The translations under genes and the position numbers were made by a program. This document shows, piece by piece, positions 37,051 through 47,887 of a stretch of 64,000 bases of DNA. Source of the DNA: Membranipora membranacea (lineage: Eukaryota; Bryozoa; Gymnolaemata; Cheilostomatida; Membraniporidae); contig OU612071.1 in NCBI GenBank assembly GCA_914767715.1, positions 13,563,493 to 13,627,492 on the forward strand, written 5' to 3'. Within the stretch, counting starts at the first letter, position 1; every line of letters begins with the position of its first letter. The notes beneath the pieces are model-generated. The model had not been told where the DNA came from and ran no database searches. It saw nothing but the letters and a program-made list of their open reading frames with translations.

Positions 37051-39784
37051 CACAATCTATTTGATTATTTGAAGGAGGAGTTAAGATCTGAGACAGAGAG
37101 AAGTCGACAACGAAGGCTTTTTATCGAAGGCTTGCAAGAACTTCCTTATGTTGACATAAAACAACCTCAAGTCAAATCGCACACTGTGGGGTTGGTAGGG
37201 AGCTCCAAGTCATCTACAACAAGAGAGCCTGAGCAAAGGCGGAGTGTAAGTTAGAAATGATTGAAATATAATCGGTAATATACAATCTATGTTACATGGC
37301 ATCACTATACACGTTTCATTAGAGAAAGCCTTATTTCAATATTACATGCTACGATAATAATTTATAATCATCCATATGTTTTGTTTGTCATCCTTATTGT
37401 TTCTTTTTATTTAATCGCACTTTTGAAAAAAAATTCTTGAATAATGATAAAGATGCCAAAAAGTTATAAAAACAATAAAACGCAAAATTAGTATTCCGAG
37501 CCTTTAAATCCCTCACACCGTTAATTGATTAAACACTTACATAATGCTTTTTGACATGAACTCATTTTTAAGACCCACTTTTTGCTATTAATGACGAAAT
37601 CCACTGTGATGTACTATTAGATAATATCAGATATAATTAACTTTCCAATACTACAACCTTTTTACACAATACCATTACCGATGTCAAAGTCAAAGTAAAT
37701 TCAAATACTGCGGCAGCATAATTAGAATTGATGCTACCACAACTTCTTATCTGATAACCGCAAACTGGAGCTGTCTTGAATGAAAAGGTTATGCTCTAAT
37801 TCTCCAAACAGACTTTACTGAATGGGAGTGTAGACAGTGACGAAGATGAAGACCATTTCAAGAATTCACCAGGTCATATTCATAACCCCACAAGGAAGAG
37901 GATGAGAGATGTGGAAACTAGACGCCCAACCAGATATGCCAAGGAACCCCCAAAGGTATTTATGCTCCATATGAATGAGACAATTCTCACACTTACCTAC
38001 CCTGCTGCTGGATATATCCTGTAACTCATTATTCTCTTACACTAGTCTTATGTTGAAAGATAAATCAACAGATTCCAAGTGATAAAGCAGAATTCTTGCA
38101 TTTATTTATTTTTATCATCGTAAATTTTCTATCTGGAGGACAATGCCATCCTGATTGGCTTGCGACTAAAATTTATGGCTTAAGAAAATCAAAATATTTT
38201 CATGCAAGTGTACTCAAATTGCCAAAGCTGTGGCCATGTTGGCCAATCATCACAGTTTTCAATAAATAAATTGGCTACTCCCATTACTCCAGACTAAATT
38301 TTCTTAACTTTCTACAGCCATCAGTGGGAGAAGAGAGCGTTGCGTTATCGGAAGCTGCAGATGATAGAACAGTGATAGATGGGATCAATCAGGATGATGG
38401 GGGTTTGGACACACAGAGATCTCTGCTCATGAAGCAGCTCCGACAAGCCAAGGTTTGCTGTTATACCAAGGCCAAACATTTATCAGGGTAGTTAGAAATG
38501 TACCATCTTCTAACAAGCCTTATTTATGTCCCAATACATCAAACACCCATTGAAAATGCAAAAAAAAGCTTGCAAGCAATCCTATCCATTTTTAATGTTC
38601 GGTTTTCATCTTGAAACTTTCTAAGTAAAATCCGACTGTTCATTGCTTGGTGAAAAGCTCTGCCAGGCTCAATTCATATTCGTCCGCTGCTTCATGGAAC
38701 TGCTATTAAGCGTAACTTTTTCGTAAACCAGTTGGCCTAACGGAGTGTCCAAATGAACGAGGGTTTGGAGAAAAGTGAAGATTTTGGTAAAAAAAAAGTC
38801 AAGCGTACAGTGTAACAACTTATACGCACAGTAATTGTGTCCCCTTTATCGAAAGTAAGATAACTCCCTGTTTCACTGGTGACATAAATTATTATTTGCA
38901 GACAGTAAAGGGAATGTATAGCACAGCATATCTGGTGTTGGCTGCACCTGTAGCTGAACTAAAATATAAAACAGAAGGTTCTTTAGGTGAGTGGTATACT
39001 ACTACCAGCCGATGGGTTGTCTATACAGTCTTTCCAGTCCTGCTTCAGCTAGGCACACCAACTTTTGAGCAAATATTCCCAAATACTTACTCATGAGGGG
39101 GACTTTTTTTAATTATGGACAAACTATGGAAAATATCTCTTAACTAATTTTTGATCTTTCCTTATTTAAGGGCTGCGCCAATACCAAAATCTTATTCTGC
39201 TCATAGTTTGCAAGTCACTCAAAATTCATTGATCAATGCTTAATTACTTTGGATTTTAACTTCAATAACCAACAAATTGGGAATAAGCCTCAATTCGATT
39301 TTGTTTCAAAATGTAATGACAAATGGAAAAAATATCTATTGCAATGCTCAGCCCTATTCTAGGGGAAACATTGCATTGAATTCACTGAGAGTCTGAGCCC
39401 CCACCCCAGACTCTTGTCCTCCTGTCTAGACTGGTTGATATTTCAATTATAACCGAGCTTCCAAGTGGTTTTTTTCTGGCATCCTGTTATCTATGTGGAG
39501 ATAAATCCCAAACTTGGATAATGTAAAGAAGCTTGTTATCATTATACAAAAATTCACAGTTCAAAGTTAAAAAAATCACATCATTCTTGACGTTTCAAAA
39601 CTGCAAGTAATTGCTGAACTTATGTTCTTTGGAGGCTCAAGAGATCAGTTTTGTAGAATTCTGATATAAACTCCTTTACACTCTCCTATCTGGCTTGTTT
39701 TCCCAGGACAGTTTGAGTAATCAAGCTGATAATTGGTCGTTGCTGCTGATTCCCAAATTGGCAATAATTACGAGGTTAACTTGG

Positions 39785-39920
39785 CCTAGAACAAGTTTTT
39801 TCGTCTGTGGTGGCAGCGTGCCATTGCATAAGTCAGGTATCGAGTATCTGTCGCCGCGCCTTTCTATCAACTCTTGCAATAGCACTCCGCCACCACAGAG
39901 GGAACAAACTTGTTCTTTGC
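39785..39920. mobile_element. MITE with TAGAACAAGTTT ends
   Basis: TAGAACAAGTTTTTTCGTC on the left and GAGGGAACAAACTTGTTCT on the right are inverted. TGTGGTGGCAGCGTGCCATTG pairs with CAATAGCACTCCGCCACCACA. It is the same family as 23345-23470. Confidence 0.65.
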
Positions 39921-40668
39921 TGGCCCCTGACCCAAAATCTTAAAGACTATCATTCTTGTTGGCATGTTCTTCCACCCCAGTATGGTTGGTTTACACCCTT
40001 TTGGCTGCGAAGTAGAGGATAAAAGTACATCCAAGCTTGTCAACTATGTTTCCCACAGCCACAGCCAGCCCTCCCAACCCAGTCGTTCGGAAGGCCATTG
40101 CAGACAAAGCCGTACCTCTACAATTGTGTAGGCTAACCATATGGATGTGGCAAAACATTATTGAGTCAAACCACAACATTCTGACAAATATTTGCTTCAT
40201 TTAATTTGTAGGGTTGCAACCCTGAGAATCGGCAGAAACAAGAACTATACATTACCTAACAGAAAACTCGTAATGACACCATTGGACTACACATTATACA
40301 GCTGCTAAATCACTGCGACATCACAGCGACATTGCCAGGCTACACATCAATCACAACTATTTCGTTCAGGACACCGACCAGTCTCACTCATATCCTGCTG
40401 CAATATCTAGCTACAAGTCATCGCAAAGACTTAGTAGAACAGAGCTGTATCGTGAAAGTGGACATTCATAAAGATAGTCATTCACGTGCCAGGAGTTTTG
40501 CTGCTCATATCATGGCTGCTGATTGGAGGCAAAAAAATATACATTTCAACCACATGAGTTGTAATAAACTATTAGCTGCTGTTTCTATTGAAATATAGTT
40601 TAAACTTAAATCGGAGCTGAGAACTATCGAGCCATAGCATGCAATTGTATTTTGAAGTTTATGCTTGG

Positions 40669-41550
40669 TTTAACGATTCCCTATCGTTAGGCTTTCAGTT
40701 TAGTGGATTTTGTGACTTGGGATTTTTACTGATGGAACTTGGACTTTTGTCGTACAATTTATAACATTTATTGTCGAGCTTTACCGAGATTCACACCGTG
40801 AAATCTAAAAAGATTAACACAAACAATGACTACATGACTATGTATAAAAGCATTACACAGTTCTCAAAAATTTAACTTTATACTTTACAACTTTTAAAAT
40901 AAACTTTTACTTCCAAAACGTAAAATTAATAAGGTGTCAAATGCATCAATCCTGATGCCAAATTAAGTATTTGCACACTTCAAGGTATATTTATAATATA
41001 GTTAATCTTTGAATGAGGAATGCAGGTTGCAATAAAATGATAAGGTTAATATTCATACCTTTTGCCTTTTTCCTCTAAACTGCTTTTGTATATACTATCT
41101 TGATCTAACTGATACCTCCAGTTCATAATAAAGTGAACTGCCTTCTTTCACATGTAAAATTACACTGAACCAGGAAAAGTTCTGCCAGATATACAGGGAA
41201 CACACCAACACAAAGACCAGGGCGGGCCCAAATCCCCCCAGACCAATCACGGACAGCCAACGCCCCATAAAGATGTTGGGAGGTGGCCAGAAGCTGCAAC
41301 AAATACACTCCTCGACACAATACTGCACCCTAGATCCCCCGTTTGAAGAGTAAATTACTCTATTGTCCCCTGAAATTGGACTGAACCTAATCCTGCAGAT
41401 GAGAGCAGTGACAACTTGTTTGGAGTTGAAACGAGTCTCCAGCTTAAGCTGGAGAAACAAAAGAACTTTTAATTTGAATATATAATACATGGGTTTGTTA
41501 CGTAATGAATTTTAGTTTGTTTTTGTAAAGCTGATGAGTATCTTTACACT
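40669..41550. repeat. Direct duplication copy 1: terminal exon plus 3' UTR
   Basis: Near-identical to 44639-45521, from TTTAACGATTCCCTATCG to TGAGTATCTTTACACT, about 880 bp, with only scattered substitutions. It includes the terminal exon 41448-41095 and the minus-strand AATAAA at 40767-40772. The left border carries the near-palindrome TAACGATTCCCTATCGTTA. Confidence 0.88.
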
Positions 41551-43731
41551 CCCATCTTGATTTTTCATAAAAAATTAACAATACAGAGAAAGGTCGATCA
41601 GCTCTGCTGACTGTTCCAGACCCGGAAATAAAACTATGCCAAGTCTTTGCGTAATATGATATAATAATGGGATAACTATATATGGGGTTTATAACGTAGA
41701 TTAATGAGACATTTGCGGCAACCTAGCATCTGGAAAGTTTTCGCCAAGTTAGATCACAGTTTGAGTAAATACTTAATTGAAATAGGAGAAGTCACAGACC
41801 AGACATACTTTGGAATTCTTCAAGAGCGAGAATCTGCAAACCCCCTGGAGTCTGGGCTGTTTATTTATACATATGAAACAGGATCCTAACAGAGCCAGTG
41901 GCGTTCTGGTTGTATTCACTAATTGATCTAGCAGCAGAATCTTACTTATTCTGTCCTGCCACCTGCTCCAGTGTCAACAGACCTCTCACTGAACACCTTG
42001 AACAGCTAACTTGAGAACTTTGTGACAACTTCTATTTCAAGAGAGCATTACGCTTCCATCGTGAGCTTTATGACGTTGACAATCTATATACTTCAAGCCT
42101 GATATATTAGTGAGACATTACTCCTGGAACCCTCTCTCGACAACTCTTGCTTTCGAATTGTTACATGGCTCTACGAAGTTTGGAACTAGCACTATGCTTG
42201 TCTGTCTCATTTCAACTTTACTAAAGAATTCATGATGCCATCTCACCTGGAAACCCTCAGCTCCCATCTGTACACGTGTCAGCCTGACATCGTTGTATGG
42301 TTTAGCTGGGGAGTTCCCTGGTGGTAAAGCATCAGTCACACCGAGGTTTCGTATCATATTTGTGGTTTTAGGACGGGTCTGTTCTTTGTCGATCTGCATC
42401 ACTGGTAATGGCCTGGAAGTCACAGTTCCCCCATCAAGTGATCCAAAGTGCAGCATACCGCTATATATGTATGCATATATGAGAAAATACATGAAGGTAA
42501 ACAAGAGGCCGTGTCTGTTGAGCTCAGTTCTACACCCCTCCCTTTTAGCAATCGGCTTAGGTGTCGGCCATGGTTTAACTTGAGGGCCTTGAGTTGCAGG
42601 TTTGAGTGACATGGCTTCTATAGCCAACACAACTCTTTCAGTTGAGAGATCAAAATTTTGATTCAAAAAATTCACAGTTTTATCATCGTTCGGTTTATCC
42701 AAATGGGATGGATTCATAGGAATTGAGTCTATGACCTGTACAATTGCTACATCTACCTCCACATCATTTTTAATGGAAACTGGAATTGTGAGACTGGATT
42801 TGACAGTATTATTTATTGCTTCGCTGTCAGTTGCCTTTGAACACATCTCAAATTCTTTCCCCAATACATCCCGGCCTAGTGGTGATTTGGCAGCATAGAA
42901 CTGCTCTTGGCTGCCCTTGATTACCTCAACCGGAGTGAGGGCATCAATGCATGCACTATCTAACAGAGTAGCTACAGGAGCATCTAGAGAGGGAGGGAAC
43001 GGATAGGCTATATCTTCTACAGTTTCCAGAGATTTACTGGTTGGTGTTTCCATGATTATCTCCTCTGTATTAGTTTCAGGGATAAGCTCATTTGTTATGG
43101 CGATTGGCGGTGTCTGAGGTGGAGAGGGGGGAGCGACAGGGATGATACCTACTTTTTGTCTTTTCCTAGCCTTCCTTTCCACTATGAACTGTTTAAAACG
43201 CTCCAAGGACAAAGCTTGTGCTGCCTCTCTAGCCCTATCCTGTTCTAGTTCTGTTACGAGGTCAGCTCTCAGGGAATTTGCTTTCTCCTCAAAGTTCTGT
43301 ACTACGGGAAGGAGGTTTTCATGCAGATTAAGGCCATGAGTGGAGCACAAATCCTCAAGGTCAGAAGCTTGGGCCAAAATCTTGGCTAAATCAAAGTCGA
43401 GGGCCCTAATAATTTTATCAACAGAGAAACAAGAATGATCAAACATGTTCTGGAAGTCGGCTAAGATAATAGGACAGTTTTCAGATAATTCATTAAATAA
43501 AAGAACTGCTCGATGCTGGACTGCAGATCTAGTTTGAGGCACCAACAAGGGAGCGCCTACTTTGCTCTTGACAGATACATCACTACTACTGCTGTGGTTA
43601 CTACTGTCATCAGACATCTCATTTACATTATCTAACTGAGAATTTTGAGAGCTGATCTGATCATCAGATTGCCCAACCGGTTGATCGCTGGGTTGATCGC
43701 TGGCCGCGTCAGCAGACACTGGGTCAGTCAT
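41095..43731 (-). CDS. Unrecognised two-exon protein with two hydrophobic segments
   Basis: Exon 1 is 43731-42247 (495 codons) and ends GAEGFQ before GTGAGA in phase 0. Exon 2 is 41448-41095, follows the strong acceptor TTTTGTTTCTCCAG, and encodes LKLETRFNSKQVVTALICRI to VSVRSR and a stop; the total is 612 aa. Residues 1-60 are rich in S, D and Q. Residues 75-200 are probably helical (ILADFQNMFD, LERFKQFIVERKARKRQK). Residues 205-400 are P/S/T/E-rich and probably disordered. A hydrophobic segment lies near 410-430 (LLFTFMYFLIYAYIYSGML) and a second in exon 2 (WLSVIGLGGFGPALVFVLVC), separated by a possible beta-rich domain. There is no signal peptide, so it may be an internal membrane protein with both ends cytosolic. 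I do not recognise the family. The single 495-codon exon contrasts with the short exons of its neighbours. Confidence 0.72.
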
Positions 43732-44384
43732 AACTGAGTTGCTTACTTTTTACAAAAAATGTAAATAAGGTTAATCTTTCAAGAAGTGAACTACAGATTA
43801 AATACTATGATGACATACTGCTTTTGGCATGCAGCGTGGAATTCTGATAACAATAGGCCTGTTTGAAATGACAGCTCAACTCAATAGACTTGTACCTCGA
43901 AGGTAATGTTACAACACAACAATCTACTTAAAGGGCCACCATAGAGTAAGTCACCTTTCAACAAGAGTTCCCAAATGCGCAGTGCCGAGAAGCATAAAGG
44001 CCCAACTCCGCCCCTGCCAACAACCTGGTTAAATTGCTGACCACAATTAAATCACGAGGGGGAAATGGTCCCGACCTGGACTAAGTGATGGGATAATTCC
44101 GGGCAAACCTGGCAGAAAAATATCCTGTTTCAGTTTACAACCAAAAATTAAAAAAATAGCTGATATAAAAAGATAATTCCCCTAAGATCAAATAGAAAAA
44201 TAAAAAACTGACTCTAAGTCGATATTGAATATGAATACAACTTATCACTTTCCGCTGCTGCTTCACCGAAAGTCTGTCCTGGTGGTTGAATATCCTAGGG
44301 TAGATTGTGAATTGTTACTGAGATGCGAGATGTTTCGCCAAAGGTTTAACCTGTTTGTTGTGAAATGTCTTGTCGGCAGAACTC
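43732..44384. other. Upstream region of the two-exon membrane protein
   Basis: This is the presumed 5' flank and promoter of the minus-strand gene at 43731. No exon or clear promoter motif was recognised; a plus-strand frame from 44225 runs into the minisatellite and has no support. Confidence 0.35.
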
Positions 44385-44632
44385 GTTGCTATCCGCTCGG
44401 AGTATCCTTATCCGCTGAGGTGCTATCTGCTCAGAATATCCTTATCCGCTGAGGTGCTATCTGCTCAGAGTATACTTATCTGCTGAGAAGCTATCTGCTC
44501 GGAGTATCCTTATCCGCTGAGGTGCTATCTGCTCAGAGTATACTTATCTGCTGAGAAGCTATCTGCACGGAGTATACTTATCTGCTGAGAAGCTATCTGC
44601 TCGGAGTATCCTTATCCGCTGAGAAGCTTAAG
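44385..44632. repeat. 34-bp minisatellite
   Basis: GCTATCTGCTCGGAGTATCC and TTATCCGCTGAGAA form a unit of about 34 bp repeated roughly seven times. Variants alternate CAGAGTATACTTATCTGC with CGGAGTATCCTTATCCGC. It ends directly at the start of duplication copy 2. Confidence 0.85.
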
Positions 44633-44638
44633 ATTTCA

Positions 44639-45521
44639 CTTTAACGATTCCCTATCGTTAGGCTTTCAGTTTAGTGGATTTTGTGACTTGGGATTTTTAC
44701 TGATGGAACTTGGACTTTTGTCGTACAATTTATAACATTTATTGTCGAGCTTTACCGAGATTCACACCGTGAAATCTAAAAAGATTAACACAAACAATGA
44801 CTACATGACTATGTATAAAAGCATTACACAGTTCTCAAAAATTTAACTTTATACTTTACAACTTTTAAAATAAACTTTTACTTCCAAAACGTAAAATTAA
44901 TAAGGTGTCAAATGCATCAATCCTGATGCCAAATTAAGTATTTCCACACTTCAAGGTATATTCATAATATAGTTAATCTTTGAATGAGGAATGCAGGTTG
45001 CAATAAAATGATAAGGTTAATATTCATACCTTTTGCCTTTTTCCTCTAAACTGCTTTTGTATATACTATCTTGATCTAACTGATACCTCCAGTTCATAAT
45101 AAAGTGAACTGCCTTCTTTCACATGTAAAATTACACTGAACCAGGAAAAGTTCTGCCAGATACACAGGGAACACACCAACACAAAGACCAGGGCGGGCCC
45201 AAATCCCCCCAGACCAATCACGGACAGCCAACGCCCCATAAAGATGTTGGGAGGTGGCCAGAAGCTGCAACACATACACTCCTCGACACAATACTGCACC
45301 CTGGATCCCCTGTTTGAAGAGTAAATTACTCTATTGTCCCCTGAAATTGGACTGAACCTAATCCTGCAGATGAGAGCAGTGACAATTTGTTTGGAGTTGA
45401 AACGAGTCTCCAGCTTAAGCTGGTGAAACAAAAGAACTTTTAATTTGAATATATAATACATGGGTTTGTTACATAATGAATTTTAGTTTGTTTTTGTAAA
45501 GCTGATGAGTATCTTTACACT
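44639..45521. repeat. Direct duplication copy 2
   Basis: Second copy of the 880-bp segment at 40669-41550, in the same orientation, lying upstream (5') of the gene whose last exon it repeats. Confidence 0.88.
45066..45419 (-). pseudogene. Orphan duplicate of the terminal exon
   Basis: Same 354-nt open frame as 41448-41095 with four visible amino-acid changes (V to I, G to R, I to M, Y to C). It keeps an acceptor (TTTTGTTTCACCAG) and the stop. No copy of exon 1 was found upstream in the window, so it has no obvious 5' partner. Confidence 0.7.
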
Positions 45522-45788
45522 TGGTAATCATGTATCAAGTATAGTTTGTTGCGATCTGAAATTTTTGGAGTAGCTGTTCCTTCACTCTTTTGAAATATGA
45601 CAGTCCATCAAACTATACTTTAGATGAACAACAGGGATAATAAATTGGCAATTTTTTCTTACATATATTACTTTAAATCTGAGTCTGTTATATCATAAAA
45701 CTTGTCGGCCAAAAATACATTGCCCTGAGTTACAACAAGTTGGTTTGCTCCGTCGTGGCGAAGTGCTATTGCGAAAATCCGGTACTGC

Positions 45789-47622
45789 TGTAGTATTGTA
45801 GACTGTCCCCGCGCGGAAACAACCCCGGGACACTTTACAATATTGTAAACTGTCCCGGGGACACTTTACAATAAAAACAGGCCTATTGTAAACTGTCCGC
45901 CCCCCCCTATTGTAAACCAGGGAGGTACAGAGAAACTCCTTGTGTAAACTGCCCCCCCCCTACTGTAAATTGTCCCCACCCCTATGGTAAACTGTCCCCC
46001 CTATTGTAAACTTTCCCCCCTATTTACGACTGTTCATTTCAAGGGCCCAGCTGTTTATCATCATTCTAAATGGGTCAGATCATCTAACTGGAGCAAACCA
46101 TGATGTTCTGGCTGCCACTATGATGGCCCAAGCTGTAGCATGGGATGGTGGTGGTATCTCACTGACATTATGAATGAGTGTATAAAGCCTCTTTTTCAAA
46201 TTGTACTTTGTAGATCTATTTTTTGCAAACACTAGTTGTTATTTGAAGCTCCTATGATTTAGAGATGTCTGGTTTGCGAAGAAAGGTGCACTAAGCCAAC
46301 AGTGAATAGATGTGTAGTTACCACATCACAGAACACACATACTTTCATTGCAGGTTCATGAGCCGCGCGAAAACAGCTACCCAATTCATTCATCATAGAA
46401 TCAACCTTTATCAAGCATTCGTCTGTGAGTGATTACTGTAAGTCACAAGTGTGACACCGAGACATAATAAGTTTTAAGCTTACCATATTGTGAGCCCTGG
46501 TATTGTAATGTGAATGATTGCTTAAGCCAGCGAAAACAACCATCTCCCACATTAGCTTATATGAACTGTATGTTCAAAAATTGCTTTCGGAACCTTATGT
46601 TATTTTATAGCAACAGTATTAATGTCATAATGATGTTACTTGTTGATTTTCAGATAGATGAATTGCAATTTGATGAAAGTAACAGGTTCTTTGCATTCAT
46701 AGTAGCTCTATGACTCGCGCAAAAACAACCCCCCCCCCCCCCCCCCCCATATATATCTAGAAACATGCTGCTTTGCATTCGTTGTTAGTGTGAGTCCTGA
46801 AAAAGTTTCTACTACATTACTTATCGCACTAAATACTGTCACCTTGCATTTTGACCCATTGCTTAAGCCGCGCGAAAACAACCATCCCCTAAGCTGTCTT
46901 ATAACGATTATCTGTCAAAAAGTCTCAAATGGAATGAACCTTGATTTTGCAGCCATAATGCGATTGTCATGAGGTCTTTGTTTTCGCACGGCTCATGAAT
47001 CTGCAAAGAATGACATATTATCCGTTGTGTCATTAAGTTCTAACCTATTAATCTGAAATTTGGTACACAGTCACCTCATGACAATCACATTATGGCTGCA
47101 AAATCATGGCTCATGACCCTGCAATGAAAGTATGTGTGTTCTGTGATGTGGTAACTACACATCTATTCACTGTTGGCTTAGTGCACCTTTCTTCGCAAAC
47201 CATACACTCTTAATCATAGGAGCTTCAAATAACAACTAGTGTTTGCGAAAAATAGATCTACAGAGTACCATATGAAAAAGCGGCTTTATACACTCATTCA
47301 TAATGTCAGTGAGATACCACCACCATCCAATTGTACAGCTTGGGCCATCACAGTGGCAGCCAGAACATCATGGTTAGTTCCAGTTAGATGATCTGACCCA
47401 TTTAGAATGATGATAAACAGCTGGGCCCTTGAAATGGACAGTCATAAATAGGGGGGACAGTTTACAATAGGGGGGACAGTTTACAATAGGGGGGACAGTT
47501 TACAAAGGGGGGGACAGTTTAGTTTAGGCCCGTTTTTATTGTAAAGTGTCCCCCGGACAGTTTACAATATTGTAAAGTGTCCCGGGGTTGTTTTCGCGCG
47601 GGAGACAGTTTACAATACTACA
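45789..47622. mobile_element. Foldback-type element 1 with long inverted arms
   Basis: The arms are about 45789-46366 and 47107-47622. The outer parts are tandem copies of ATTGTAAACTGTCCCC (right side GGGGACAGTTTACAAT) next to CGCGCGGAAACAACCCCGGG. The inner parts match over several hundred bases (for example CAACAGTGAATAGATGTGTA against TACACATCTATTCACTGTTG). The roughly 740-bp spacer has more CGCGAAAACAACC strings, a poly-C run at 46730-46748, and a nested inverted pair around GATTTTGCAGCCATAATG. No coding capacity for a transposase was seen, so it is probably non-autonomous. Confidence 0.8.
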
Positions 47623-47887
47623 CCGCGACACTTGATAAGTAGCTTTTTAAATATCCCTCCACATTCACAAAAGAAATAAAGATGTTATAGTTATTAGTGG
47701 GATATCTCATTGAAAATCCCAATATACAACATAGGCTTTTTGCTCTGCGGAGTATTAAGTTACAGATAAACTTTTATTTTTATGTTGATGTTGACTGGTT
47801 TTTCAGAAAATTGCTTTATGGGAATACAATCATATATGTGTAATAGAACCTCTTCAGTATTTCACAGAATGTGAGATCAGTGGGTAC

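Larger units (their letters stand above)
36212..40225 (+). pseudogene. Tandem second copy of the 3' half of the coiled-coil gene; first exon frameshifted
   Basis: Exons match copy 1 one-for-one: 36212-36328 (117 nt, 139 in copy 1), 37075-37245 (171), 37812-37955 (144), 38318-38452 (135), 38902-38986 (85) and 40212-40225 (last). The last five keep identical lengths, phases and GT/AG borders and read through (ERSRQRRLFIEGLQELP, GSVDSDEDEDHF, RRPTRYAKEPPK, TQRSLLMKQLRQAK, LVLAAPVAELKYK). The first exon has lost 22 nt after GAGTCA. Read from the ancestral phase it terminates early; another frame (IIPRVILDDREYMLSLQSQL) is open. Its donor is GCAG/GTTTGT. No copies of the 5' exons precede it. It could be a decaying partial duplicate, or an alternative 3' end spliced from upstream exons of copy 1 while skipping the broken exon. 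AATAAA lies near 40563. Confidence 0.65.

Noticed and set aside
44385-44632. CRISPR-like array
   Set aside because: The units are contiguous 34-bp repeats with no unique spacers, in a eukaryotic genome. It is a minisatellite.
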